From NCBI GenBank assembly GCA_035416745.1, contig DAOLNV010000005.1, positions 86,720 to 127,309 of the forward strand: a DNA stretch of 40,590 nucleotides, read 5' to 3'. The position numbers and the translations under genes are program-made. The notes beneath the pieces were generated by a model. It saw nothing but the letters and a program-made list of their open reading frames with translations, was not told the DNA's origin and did no database searches. This document shows, piece after piece, positions 16,063 to 24,150 of this stretch (position 1 is the stretch's first letter; each line of letters opens with the position of its first letter). This DNA comes from Candidatus Hydrogenedentota bacterium (lineage in GTDB: Bacteria > Hydrogenedentota > Hydrogenedentia > Hydrogenedentales > SLHB01).

Positions 16063-17258
16063 AGCGATTCGTGCGGGAATATGACTACTACCGGAACATC
16101 TTCCGCGAACGCCCTCTTCCGCTGGCTTATGTAGATCTGGAACTCTTTGACGCAAATATCGCAGCCGTGCTTGAACGCGCCGGGCGAACACGCATCCGCG
16201 TTGCCTCAAAATCCATCCGGTGCGTTCCTTTGTTGGAGCGCATTCTGGCCAGTGATGAACGTTTCGATGGTGTGATGTGTTACACGGCGGGTGAGGCGGT
16301 GTTTCTCAGTCAATTGGGACTCAACAATCTTCTGATCGCCTACCCGGCGTGGCAGGAGGCGGAGCTGGCCTCACTATGCCGTGAGCTTCGGCGCGGCAAG
16401 AGACTGATCTGCACGATCGACAGCGTGGAACATGCCGATCACCTGAATCAGTCTGGCCGTGCGTTTGACACGCAGATCCCTGTCTGCATCGATGCCGACA
16501 TGTCGTATTCGTTCTTGGGGCTTCATTTTGGCGTTCAGCGAAGTCCCATCAGGGACGCCGCCAGCGCTGCTCACGTGGCCAAGCATGTCATCGGTTGCCG
16601 GCACTTGCGTCTTGAGGGCCTCATGGCCTACGAAGCGCAGATTGCGGGCATACCCGACGACGTACCCGGCCGCCTTTTCCGCAACAGCGCCGTACGGTTT
16701 CTGCAATCGCTATCCAGGCGGGACGTGTTGCGCCGGCGGCGGGAATTGGCAAGCGCGATAGTGAAAGCCGCGCACGAACTCGCGTTCGTCAACGGGGGAG
16801 GCTCGGGCAGCATCGATTTCACGGTATCCGACGGCGCGGTGACTGAAATTACTGTGGGCTCGGCATTCTTCGCCCCCGCCCTCTTCGATGGCTACCACAA
16901 CGTTCAGTATCAACCGGCGGCCGGATTCGCATTGGAAATCACGCGCATCCCGAAACCCGGCGTCTTCACGTGCCTGGGCGGAGGCTACGCCGCTTCGGGT
17001 TCCGCCGGTCCGGACCGCCTCCCCAGCCCGTACTTGCCGAGGGGCGCCCGGTTACTCCCGAGCGAGGGCGCCGGAGAGGTGCAGACCCCGGTCCGGTACC
17101 GGGGTGAGCCCCGCCTGGACATCGGCGATCCCATCCTCATGCGACATGCGAAGGCGGGGGAATTATGCGAGCATTTCAACTCGCTTGCGCTCGTCTCGAA
17201 TGGCGCAATTATCGACGAAGCGCCGACCTACCGCGGCGAGGGGCAGGCATTCCTGTAG
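16059..17258 (+). CDS. Fold-type III PLP enzyme (alanine racemase N-terminal fold; aldolase/deaminase-like)
   Basis: A 399-aa predicted pyridoxal-phosphate enzyme with the alanine-racemase-type barrel at the N-terminus. LAYVDLELFDANI and IRVASKSIRCVPLLE contain the likely Schiff-base lysine (Lys51). GVMCYTAGEAVFLSQLG and FVNGGGSGSIDF are the barrel segments that usually hold the phosphate, and GSAFFAPALFDGY with FTCLGGGYAASG resembles the amino acid deaminase/aldolase subgroup related to D-threonine aldolase and D-serine dehydratase. A second half is beta-rich as expected. It overlaps the transporter gene by four bases (ATGA), so it is translationally coupled. In actinobacteria relatives sit beside a sugar-lactone oxidase; here the redox partner would be the Gfo/Idh/MocA fusion. 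Exact reaction unknown. Confidence 0.8.
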   Translation: MKRFVREYDYYRNIFRERPLPLAYVDLELFDANIAAVLERAGRTRIRVASKSIRCVPLLERILASDERFDGVMCYTAGEAVFLSQLGLNNLLIAYPAWQEAELASLCRELRRGKRLICTIDSVEHADHLNQSGRAFDTQIPVCIDADMSYSFLGLHFGVQRSPIRDAASAAHVAKHVIGCRHLRLEGLMAYEAQIAGIPDDVPGRLFRNSAVRFLQSLSRRDVLRRRRELASAIVKAAHELAFVNGGGSGSIDFTVSDGAVTEITVGSAFFAPALFDGYHNVQYQPAAGFALEITRIPKPGVFTCLGGGYAASGSAGPDRLPSPYLPRGARLLPSEGAGEVQTPVRYRGEPRLDIGDPILMRHAKAGELCEHFNSLALVSNGAIIDEAPTYRGEGQAFL

Positions 17259-17298
17259 CGTCCGGATGCGTCGAGCCAAGCACTGGTTTCGCGCGCGT

Positions 17299-17327
17299 TT
17301 GGGTCGATTCCACGCCTTTGCTATACT
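17299..17327 (+). promoter_or_regulatory. Promoter candidate for the aldehyde dehydrogenase gene
   Basis: TTGGGT (17299-17304) and TATACT (17322-17327) are 17 bases apart, and TGC immediately precedes the -10, making it an extended -10. Start of transcription would be near 17334, about 56 bases before the ATG at 17390. Confidence 0.5.
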
Positions 17328-17389
17328 GTTGGGCCGAATCTTTAACGTGAAACGGGCGCGCGAGTGCCCTCAGCAAGAGGCGGCCTTAA

Positions 17390-18982
17390 ATGACCATGAC
17401 AGCAGGCGAGACACGCGGTGCCGACGTGGGAATCACCGTATGCAACCCGCGTAATGGCGAAGTTCTATACACAATCCCCGCCCCATCCGCGCAAGACGTG
17501 ACGGACACCTATGCGCGCGCCAGGGAAGCCTTCAAGAAACTCAAAGCCATGTCAGTAAGGCAACGGCTTGATGAGGCTTCGAAACTCAAGCGGTATTTGC
17601 TCGAAAACCGTCTGGAAATCGCGCGGAAGATCGTAAGCGAGACCGGCAAATGTCTTACCGATGCCCTCATGCTCGAGGTCTTCCCGGCACTCGACACCAT
17701 CGATTACTATGAGAAGAACGCCGAGCGCATCCTGGCCGAGCAGCGCGTCAAGACGCCGATCTTTCTGTTGGGCAAGAAATCCAAGGTGGTGTACGAGCCC
17801 ATGGGGCCCGTACTCGTCATTTCCCCGTGGAACTACCCGTTTCATCTCTCGTTTGTGCCTATTATGTGCGCGTTCATCGCGGGCAATTCAACGATTTTGA
17901 AGCCGTCGAGCTATACTCCGCTCCAAGGGTTGTTCGAAGCCATTACCGGCAATAGCGGATTCATGAAAGACGCTATTCAGGTCATCTACGCGACTCGGAA
18001 ACACGCCCAGATGCTCATTGACGAAAAGCCCGCCAAGATCTTCTTTACCGGCAGCGTCGGGGCGGGCAAACAGGTCATGGCATCCGCCGCCCAGCACCTT
18101 ATCCCGTTGGAACTCGAGTTGGGCGGCAAGGATCCCATGGTTGTTTTCGAAGATGTCGACATCGACCGCACCGTTAACGGTGCGCTGTGGGGCTCATTTG
18201 CGAACTGTGGGCAAACCTGCACGTCGGTCGAGCGCGTATACGTCCAGGAACGCATCTATGATCAATTCGTGGCGGCGCTGACGGAAAAGATTGCCAAACT
18301 CAGAACCCTGGCGCCCGACGGCTCCGGGAAAGACGACGGCGAACTGGACGTAGGCTGCATGACCGCGGAATTCCAGATCGAGACCATCGAGGACCAGCTC
18401 AGCGACGTACAGTCGAGGGGCGGGAAAATCGCGTGTGGCGGCGGGCGCAACGGCAAGTCCCATGTTTTTCCGCCCACTGTTGTTACGGGCCTCGAGAACG
18501 GCATGAAGATCGTGTACGACGAGACGTTTGGGCCCGTGGTGACTGTCGGCAAGTTCAAGACCGAGCAGGAGGCCATCGAGCTCGCCAACGACTCGCCTTT
18601 CGGGCTGAGCGCAAGCGTATGGTCGGCCGACCTCGAACGCGCCGAGCGGGTTGCGCGAAGCATTATCACTGGAAACGTCTCGATCAATAATGTGCTGGCG
18701 ACTCAGGCCAACTCCGGATTGCCGTTCGGCGGGGTGAAAGACAGCGGTTTCGGGCGCTATCGCGGGTCGTTTGGCCTGCATACCTTCTCGAACGTGAAGT
18801 CTCTTGTTATCGACAAGCAAAGCTCCAAGCCGGAGCTGAATTGGTATCCCTATTCCAAGAGGAAGTTCGAACTGTTCAATGAGCTGATGGCAGCCGCTTT
18901 TGGCGGCAAGCCCTTCTCGCTGTTGCGAACCGCGGTGGCGGGATTGAAACTCGAGATTCTCGCAAGAAAGAACCGCCTGTAA
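17390..18982 (+). CDS. NAD(P)-dependent aldehyde dehydrogenase
   Basis: A 530-aa aldehyde dehydrogenase that oxidises an aldehyde to the acid. Cofactor and catalytic motifs are complete: SPWNYPFHLSFVP, AGNSTILKPSSYTP, FTGSVGAGKQVM, LELGGKDPM (general base Glu243), NCGQTCTSVERV (nucleophile Cys277), ETFGPVVTVGKF and LPFGGVKDSGFGRYRG. Such a layout is shared with succinate-semialdehyde- and long-chain-aldehyde-type members, and a hydrophobic C-terminal extension (FGGKPFSLLRTAVAGLKLEIL) may associate with membrane or lipid. ATG at 17390 has AGAGG nine bases upstream; a second ATG is two codons later. It lies 131 bases after the PLP enzyme gene behind its own promoter, so joint function with that cassette is plausible but not required. 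Confidence 0.93.
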   Translation: MTMTAGETRGADVGITVCNPRNGEVLYTIPAPSAQDVTDTYARAREAFKKLKAMSVRQRLDEASKLKRYLLENRLEIARKIVSETGKCLTDALMLEVFPALDTIDYYEKNAERILAEQRVKTPIFLLGKKSKVVYEPMGPVLVISPWNYPFHLSFVPIMCAFIAGNSTILKPSSYTPLQGLFEAITGNSGFMKDAIQVIYATRKHAQMLIDEKPAKIFFTGSVGAGKQVMASAAQHLIPLELELGGKDPMVVFEDVDIDRTVNGALWGSFANCGQTCTSVERVYVQERIYDQFVAALTEKIAKLRTLAPDGSGKDDGELDVGCMTAEFQIETIEDQLSDVQSRGGKIACGGGRNGKSHVFPPTVVTGLENGMKIVYDETFGPVVTVGKFKTEQEAIELANDSPFGLSASVWSADLERAERVARSIITGNVSINNVLATQANSGLPFGGVKDSGFGRYRGSFGLHTFSNVKSLVIDKQSSKPELNWYPYSKRKFELFNELMAAAFGGKPFSLLRTAVAGLKLEILARKNRL

Positions 18983-19040
18983 TATCCAAGCCCGCTCAGG
19001 CAAGTATGTTCGGTCAACGCGCAAAGCGCTGGAGGTCCCG

Positions 19041-20663
19041 ATGTCCGTATCTTCCGATGCGTGTGTATCGCCTGATGAGTCCGTCTCCCGTGTGCGCCAC
19101 GCGGGCGTTTCGCTTGCGCTTACGTTCTGTGTGCTTCATTCCGGCGCTACCGTGATGATCTATGAGTTTCTTGCTGTGCGCATTCTTCAGCGGGATTTCG
19201 GCAGCCTTCTGGAAATATGGGCAGCGGAGATGACGGTAGTTCTGGCCGGGCTTGCCATCGGTTACGCGCTGGGCGGATACCTCGCGGACCGTTTCCGGGC
19301 GTGGTGGCTCTTGGGCGCCGTATTCATTATCGGCGGGCTTACAGCCTTGCCCATGGAACCCCTGGCATTCCGCACCGCGGACTGGCTGTTTTCCTTTGAG
19401 AATACTGAACCTGCGTGGTGGTGGCCGATATTCGCCGCCGGGGCGTGCACGTTTGTCCCCATTCTCGCCCTGGGAACCGTTACGCCCCAGGCCATACGGT
19501 TGCAGGTGCGAAGCCTCGACCGGGTGGGCTCGGGCGCAGGGTGGATAGCAAGCCTGTCAACCGTCGGGAGCATACTGGGCGTCATGCTCATCACCTTCGT
19601 GTTCTTGCCGAAATACGGCGTTCGGGACACCCTGTTCTGGGTGTCCCTCGCGCTTGCCGCCCTTGGACTTGTTGTGGTGGCGGTATCCCTGCTGACGCGA
19701 AAGAGAGGGATTGCCGCCGCGCCGGTGCTCCTGGCGCTGCTCTGCGCGTGCGGCGGAGCGGATGCCCAAATCCTCTTCGATCGCTACAGCGCCTACCACC
19801 ACATTCTGGTCGTCGACGAGGGAGATACCCGTATGCTCCGTTTCGATGACACCCGGCAGAGCCAGATGTCCCTGAAGAACCCCGTCGAGGGCGGATTCGA
19901 GTACACGGATTTCTTCCACGTGCCGATGGTGTTCAATCCGGCAGCCCAGGACGTCCTGTTCGTCGGATTGGGAGGTGGCACGGGGCCCAAAGCATTTCTC
20001 CAATACTACCCTGGTGCGCGCCTTGACGTCGCGGAAATCGATCCGTTGGTGGTAAGAGTCGCGCACGACTTCTTCCAGGTGCCTGAGGACCCGAGGCTGC
20101 AGATCTCGGTAGCGGACGGCAGGGTCTTCCTCCGGAGGGCGCGCAAGAGTTACGACGTCATCATCATGGATGCGTACGGCACCAGCCCCTACGGTCTCTA
20201 TCTTCCCTATCACCTTACCACGATCGAGTTCTTCAAGATCGCACGAGAACACCTAAAAGACGGCGGCTGCTTGGTTTACAACACCGTCGAGGTCGACCGC
20301 CGCACAAAGCGCGACCGGGTGCAGGATCTCCTGACAACGCTGGGCAAGGTATTTGAGTTCACGTACGCCTTCAAGGCCAGGACCAGCCTGAACACGGTGC
20401 TCGTGGCCATCAAGTTTCCTCAGACGGCCGAGGGTGCGCCCGCCGTCACTTACCCTGAGTGGCCCCAGGGGCCCGTGTCCAACCATCCCCTGAATGTCGA
20501 GCAATTGGCTGACCTTACGCGTATGCTTGCGGAGAAGGGGCGGCTTCCGCTGCCCCGGCTCCAGGACCGGGTGCGGCAGATATCCCCCGCTGTGAGCGGG
20601 CCGGACCGCGGGACGGTTCTGACCGACGACTTCGCGCCCACCGACCTCGGTGCAGGGGGCTGA
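19041..20663 (+). CDS. Membrane protein with C-terminal spermidine-synthase-like domain
   Basis: A 540-aa fusion: residues about 20-240 carry seven or so membrane segments (for example VVLAGLAIGYALGGYLADRF, with the A-G-Y-x-L-G-G-x-L-A-D-R loop), and residues about 250-540 form a class I methyltransferase-like fold of the spermidine synthase type. VLFVGLGGGTGPKAF and LDVAEIDPLVVRVAHDFF bind the nucleoside, and DVIIMDAYGTSPYGLYLPYHL sits where spermidine synthase has its catalytic D-x-x-D. A closing GTVLTDDFAPTDLG is typical of these fused proteins. True aminopropyl transfer is unproven because the acidic catalytic pair is altered. ATG at 19041 has GGAGGT five bases upstream. It follows the aldehyde dehydrogenase by 58 bases and ends five bases before a convergent gene. 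Confidence 0.87.
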   Translation: MSVSSDACVSPDESVSRVRHAGVSLALTFCVLHSGATVMIYEFLAVRILQRDFGSLLEIWAAEMTVVLAGLAIGYALGGYLADRFRAWWLLGAVFIIGGLTALPMEPLAFRTADWLFSFENTEPAWWWPIFAAGACTFVPILALGTVTPQAIRLQVRSLDRVGSGAGWIASLSTVGSILGVMLITFVFLPKYGVRDTLFWVSLALAALGLVVVAVSLLTRKRGIAAAPVLLALLCACGGADAQILFDRYSAYHHILVVDEGDTRMLRFDDTRQSQMSLKNPVEGGFEYTDFFHVPMVFNPAAQDVLFVGLGGGTGPKAFLQYYPGARLDVAEIDPLVVRVAHDFFQVPEDPRLQISVADGRVFLRRARKSYDVIIMDAYGTSPYGLYLPYHLTTIEFFKIAREHLKDGGCLVYNTVEVDRRTKRDRVQDLLTTLGKVFEFTYAFKARTSLNTVLVAIKFPQTAEGAPAVTYPEWPQGPVSNHPLNVEQLADLTRMLAEKGRLPLPRLQDRVRQISPAVSGPDRGTVLTDDFAPTDLGAGG

Positions 20664-20668
20664 CGAAC

Positions 20669-21250
20669 CTACGTGTCAAGCACCGAATAATCGACTGGGG
20701 CGTGATTTCCGCGCTCCAGCCATCGGGCCAGGACAAACAGGTAGTCGCTCAAGCGGTTCAGGAATGCCGGAATTGTGCCGGCGTCAAACTCGGGGAAGGC
20801 CTGCCGGAATTCCGCGAAAGCTCGTTCGAGACGCCGCACAGCCGTGCACGCGACATCCGCGTGGGCAGCGGGAACCGTGGACGCTCCCACGATGAATGCG
20901 TTTGGCAACTTCAGCTCCGTCTCGAGACGAAGTTGGGCATCCTCCAGCTTGATCAGTTCCTTCTCGCTGATCTTTCCGCGCCTGCACTCGGGATGCTTCC
21001 CGGCCGGGTCGCTGCAGTCGGTCCCAATGATGAAAAACGTGTGCAAGACCCAGTGCAGAAAACGCAGGATGTCGTCCAGCGCCTCGTCATTCTGTGAAGC
21101 CAGCACCTGCCGCAGCAAGGCGGTCTGTACCCGCGCTTCGTCTAGTGCTCCGATGCAGCATATGATGGGATGGGACTTCGGATAGGTTTCCCCGTTAAGG
21201 GCTATCGTCTCGCCTTGGTCTCCCTGTTTGGTCGTGACTTTTGATCGCAT
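20669..21250 (-). CDS. Cob(I)alamin adenosyltransferase-like protein (PduO type), divergent
   Basis: A 193-aa protein of the PduO/MMAB family, which transfers adenosine from ATP to cob(I)alamin to give coenzyme B12. Seen are the N-terminal ATP loop VTTKQGDQGETIALNG, GALDEARVQTALL (the G-x-x-D-E segment), NAFIVGAS, and AVRRLERAF followed by FLNRLSDYLFVLARW, the most conserved stretch. Several family positions differ: TKQGDQGET for the usual T-R-x-G-D-x-G-T-T, and a Cys (in ADVACTAVRRLER) where A-R-x-x-C-R-R-A-E-R has its first Arg. ATG at 21250 is supported by GAGGG eight bases upstream; the frame is open further but inside the exonuclease gene. It is eleven bases after that gene and probably co-transcribed. 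Activity may be altered or specialised. Confidence 0.8.
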   Translation of the reverse strand: MRSKVTTKQGDQGETIALNGETYPKSHPIICCIGALDEARVQTALLRQVLASQNDEALDDILRFLHWVLHTFFIIGTDCSDPAGKHPECRRGKISEKELIKLEDAQLRLETELKLPNAFIVGASTVPAAHADVACTAVRRLERAFAEFRQAFPEFDAGTIPAFLNRLSDYLFVLARWLERGNHAPVDYSVLDT

Positions 21251-21260
21251 GTTGCTACCC

Positions 21261-22025
21261 TCAATCGATGGCAACGGAAACCGGACAATGGTCCGAGCCC
21301 TGAACATCGGAATGTATCCGGGATTCCTGCAGCCTGGGCAACAGCCCCTCGTCGATTACATGATAATCCAGCCGCCAGCCGATATTCCGGGCCCGGGCAT
21401 TGGTCCGGTACGACCACCAGGTGTAGTGGCCCCGACCCGGCGTCAGGTGCCGGAACGTGTCCACATACCCCGCCCGAAGCAGCCGATCCATCGCACGCCT
21501 CTCCTCCGGATAGAACCCCGGGTTGTCGACGTTTTCTTTGGGACGCGCCAGGTCAATCTCGCGGTGTGCGATATTGAAGTCGCCACACAGGATCATAGGT
21601 TTGCCTGCTTCGCGTAATTCCTTGCCGAGCTTGCCGATCGCGCGGCAGAACTCAAGCTTGTATTGGATTCGCGCCCGTTCGGGCTGGCTGTTCGGAAAAT
21701 ACGCGTTGACGAGCACAAACGAGTCAAAGTCCAGCACCTGGACTCGCCCCTCGTCGTCAAACTTCCCGATGTTCAGACCCTCGACGCGCACGGGTTCGAA
21801 TCCTTTTCGAAAATACGTTGCCACACCGCTATACCCCCGGCGCTTCGCGCTGTGCCACACGCTGCGGTACCCGTCCGGGGACAGAACAGACTCGGAGAGG
21901 TCGCTGGGAAGCGCCTTGGTCTCCTGTACACAGATCACGTCGGCCCTGGTCCCGAGCAGCCAAGGCACAAAACCCTTCTTTTCGATCGCACGGATCCCGT
22001 TCACATTCCATGAGTGAAGATGCAT
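21261..22025 (-). CDS. xth: Exodeoxyribonuclease III
   Basis: A 254-aa AP endonuclease/3'-5' exonuclease of the ExoIII/APE1 family, for base-excision repair of abasic sites and blocked 3' ends. All catalytic blocks can be read: LHSWNVNGIRA, VICVQETKA (metal Glu), GYSGVATYFRKG, NAYFPNSQPER, LCGDFNIAHREIDL (catalytic Asp/Asn), HYTWWSYRTNARARNIGWRLDYH and the terminal SDHCPVSVAID (Asp-His pair). Length is normal for the family. ATG at 22025 is preceded by GGAG with suitable spacing. A candidate promoter lies upstream and diverges from that of the LON-domain gene. The adenosyltransferase-like gene follows in the same transcript. Confidence 0.97.
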   Translation of the reverse strand: MHLHSWNVNGIRAIEKKGFVPWLLGTRADVICVQETKALPSDLSESVLSPDGYRSVWHSAKRRGYSGVATYFRKGFEPVRVEGLNIGKFDDEGRVQVLDFDSFVLVNAYFPNSQPERARIQYKLEFCRAIGKLGKELREAGKPMILCGDFNIAHREIDLARPKENVDNPGFYPEERRAMDRLLRAGYVDTFRHLTPGRGHYTWWSYRTNARARNIGWRLDYHVIDEGLLPRLQESRIHSDVQGSDHCPVSVAID

Positions 22026-22064
22026 GCTTGCTCCAATTCGTGACAGCGAACGCGAAACACGTTA

Positions 22065-22093
22065 AGAATAGTTCTTTCAATAGGTTAAAACAA
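22065..22093 (-). promoter_or_regulatory. Candidate promoter for exonuclease III gene
   Basis: On the minus strand TTGTTT (22088-22093) and TATTCT (22065-22070) are spaced by 17 bases. Start would be near 22058, about 33 bases before the ATG. Both hexamers are weak matches. Confidence 0.33.
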
Positions 22094-22129
22094 ACCGCAG
22101 CATGTGGAATATGCCTGGGTTCGCGGGTT

Positions 22130-22138
22130 TGTTATACT
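22130..22138 (+). promoter_or_regulatory. Extended -10 promoter for the LON-domain gene
   Basis: TGT followed by TATACT (22133-22138) is an extended -10 like that before the aldehyde dehydrogenase gene (TGC-TATACT). No clear -35 is seen. Start would be near 22145, about 60 bases before the ATG at 22204. Confidence 0.42.
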
Positions 22139-22203
22139 GGGAGGGCCGCACTGCGCGCGAATATGGCATATCGCTTCACCTGAAAACGAGCACGGAGATG
22201 AAG

Positions 22204-22833
22204 ATGCTTCTGCCCCTGTTTCCTCTCGAATTGGTTGTTTTCCCCGGAGAACACCTCCGCCTGCATATCTTCGAACCGCGCTACAAACAACTGATTGCTG
22301 AATGCCGTGATACCAACGCCTCGTTCGGGATACCTGCTTACGTCGACGGAGGCGTGGCCGAGTACGGCACGGAGATGACCCTGGAAGAAATCAGCAGGAC
22401 CTATGACAACGGCGAGATGGACATCCTCACCAAGGGCCGCCGCGCATTCCATCTTGAGCGCTTCGTGCGCGACGTCCCTGGAAAGCTGTATTCCGCGGGT
22501 GAAGTCACCTTTGTGAACAACCTCGAGACAAGCACCGCGACTCCCAAGGAAACCCTCTCAAAACAGTTCCACCGTCTCCATGAACTCCTCGAAACCGGTT
22601 ATCAGCGAGACAATTTCTCGGGCCCGAACCTTTCTTTCCAGCTGGGCCAGGAAGTGGGATTAACCCTGTATCAGAAAGTGAAACTGCTTTCGTTGGAGCG
22701 CGAATCCGAACGCGAAGCACTCATCATTGAACATATGGGTGACGTCATCCCCAAATTGGAAGCGGTTGGAGAGACCAAACGCCGCATCCGCGGAAACGGT
22801 CATTTCTACAAGTTCTCGGCGATAGACTTCTGA
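22204..22833 (+). CDS. LON N-terminal-domain protein without protease
   Basis: A 209-aa stand-alone protein with the substrate-binding domain of Lon protease. LLPLFPLELVVFPGEHLRLHIFEPRYKQLI is the family signature, and the later MDILTKGRRAFHLERF continues the fold. No AAA ATPase or Ser-Lys protease is attached. The role of such orphans in bacteria is not established; the fold recognises unfolded polypeptides in Lon. ATG at 22204 was chosen because GGAG (22194-22197) lies six bases upstream; two codons earlier another ATG directly touches that site. The MEMO-family gene follows 44 bases downstream on the same strand. Confidence 0.9.
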   Translation: MLLPLFPLELVVFPGEHLRLHIFEPRYKQLIAECRDTNASFGIPAYVDGGVAEYGTEMTLEEISRTYDNGEMDILTKGRRAFHLERFVRDVPGKLYSAGEVTFVNNLETSTATPKETLSKQFHRLHELLETGYQRDNFSGPNLSFQLGQEVGLTLYQKVKLLSLERESEREALIIEHMGDVIPKLEAVGETKRRIRGNGHFYKFSAIDF

Positions 22834-22877
22834 ACTGCACAGGTCCTTGCAATCGCAGGAGATGGGAGGGGATTGAG

Positions 22878-23699
22878 ATGAACAGCATGACGAGACGCGC
22901 TACGGCGGTCGCAGGGCAATTCTACCCCTCGTCCCCCGAGAAATTGGCGGGAGCCGTACGAGCGTTCATGGATGATTCGGAAGTGCAACCCGCTCCTGAT
23001 GCCGTGCGCGCACTGATCGTGCCTCACGCGGGGTATATGTATTCGGGTCCTACTGCCGGTTTTGCGTACCAGCGCATCAAGGGGAAACAGCCCAAACGCG
23101 TCGTCCTGCTGGGCTGTTCCCATCGCTACGCAATATCCCGGGCGTCGGTTTTCGTCGACGGTGTCTTTGAAACCCCCCTCGGCGAGTTCCCTATCGACAG
23201 CGCGACCGCGCGCACCCTGGCGCAGCGGACGGACAGCCAGTCGGCCGAGCCGCACCTCCTTGAGCATGCCCTCGAGGTCCAGTTGCCCTTCCTTCACGCC
23301 GCGTGCGGAGGACCGGTGCCGCTTGTTCCCATACTTTTCGGCTCCCATTCGTCCTGGCATGCGGAATTGGGCCGTGAACTGGCGGACATTCTTGGCCAAG
23401 ACGATCTCGTTGTGGCCTCGACTGACCTCTCCCACTATCTCAGCCAGGACAAAGCCAATCAGATCGACCAGAGAACCCTTAACGCCATTCTGAGCAAAGA
23501 TACTGACGAAGTGGGCTGGGGCATAGACGAGCAGCGCTATTCGATGTGCGGCTCGACCGCGGTGATCTGTGCGATGGCCTTCGCTACCGCCGCCGGCGCG
23601 GACACCTGGCGGCTCCTGGATTATCGAACGAGCGCCGACGCTTCGAAGGACTACAGCCAAGTTGTCGGTTACGCGGCCGTGTCTATGGAAACGGCCTGA
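22878..23699 (+). CDS. MEMO1-family protein (AmmeMemoRadiSam system protein B type)
   Basis: A 273-aa MEMO/AmmB protein. The sequence has RATAVAGQFYPSSPEKL, LIVPHAGYMYSGPTAGFAYQ, LLGCSHRY, HALEVQLPFLHA, PILFGSHS and VVASTDLSHYLSQD, with His residues in the positions that in human MEMO form a copper/iron site similar to extradiol dioxygenases. The family often accompanies an AMMECR1-domain protein and a radical-SAM enzyme; neither is in this window, so this copy is isolated. GGGAGGGG six bases upstream of ATG 22878 fixes the start. Its stop lies five bases before the convergent lipoprotein gene. Bacterial function remains unknown. Confidence 0.92.
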   Translation: MNSMTRRATAVAGQFYPSSPEKLAGAVRAFMDDSEVQPAPDAVRALIVPHAGYMYSGPTAGFAYQRIKGKQPKRVVLLGCSHRYAISRASVFVDGVFETPLGEFPIDSATARTLAQRTDSQSAEPHLLEHALEVQLPFLHAACGGPVPLVPILFGSHSSWHAELGRELADILGQDDLVVASTDLSHYLSQDKANQIDQRTLNAILSKDTDEVGWGIDEQRYSMCGSTAVICAMAFATAAGADTWRLLDYRTSADASKDYSQVVGYAAVSMETA

Positions 23700-23703
23700 G
23701 CTG

Positions 23704-24150
23704 TTACTCAAGCAGGTACCGGACGGACACCGGCGATTGTGCTGCCCCGAGCACACGAATGTTATGGTCGCCTTCCTCGCTTCTGCTGATTGCGACAAAG
23801 ATATCGCACTTGCCCGGAAGCACGCCGACCGCCATCAGACCATGGGCATCAATATGCGGCCACATCCACCATACGTGTTCTTCCGAAACCCCTACAGGCA
23901 GAAGCTCGATCTCCTTGATCTCAAGGGGAGTGGAAAGCAGGTTTTGTCCCCAGGCCTCTTCCCGCGGATCCGAACATATATACATGCCGGTAATGGGACA
24001 GTCCCCGTCGTTTAAGAGCCAGACCCGCCGAACGCCGTCTTGAGGTGGACATCCTGAGAGGGAAATGAGACAACAGGCCAGCAACAGCGAAAGGGCGATG
24101 CAGCCCGACAGACGATTCACCTTTTTCTCCACACCGCTCATGCGCGGCAA
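23704..24150 (-). CDS. Small predicted lipoprotein
   Basis: A protein of about 148 aa with a lipoprotein signal: basic N-region (EKKVNR), hydrophobic core IALSLLLACCLI and lipobox LSGC with the lipidated Cys near residue 34. The mature part has VWLLNDGDCPITGMYIC, AWGQNLLSTPLEI and a short beta-rich pattern; the Y-I-x-x-S...W-G-x-x-L-L arrangement recalls a small surface-protein module I have seen in bacterial proteins but cannot name. TTG at 24150 has AGGGGGA ten bases upstream, while an ATG at 24141 would be 19 bases from it; either start keeps the signal. The gene is monocistronic, convergent to the MEMO gene. It is probably anchored at the cell envelope, role unknown. Confidence 0.72.
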   Translation of the reverse strand: MPRMSGVEKKVNRLSGCIALSLLLACCLISLSGCPPQDGVRRVWLLNDGDCPITGMYICSDPREEAWGQNLLSTPLEIKEIELLPVGVSEEHVWWMWPHIDAHGLMAVGVLPGKCDIFVAISRSEEGDHNIRVLGAAQSPVSVRYLLE

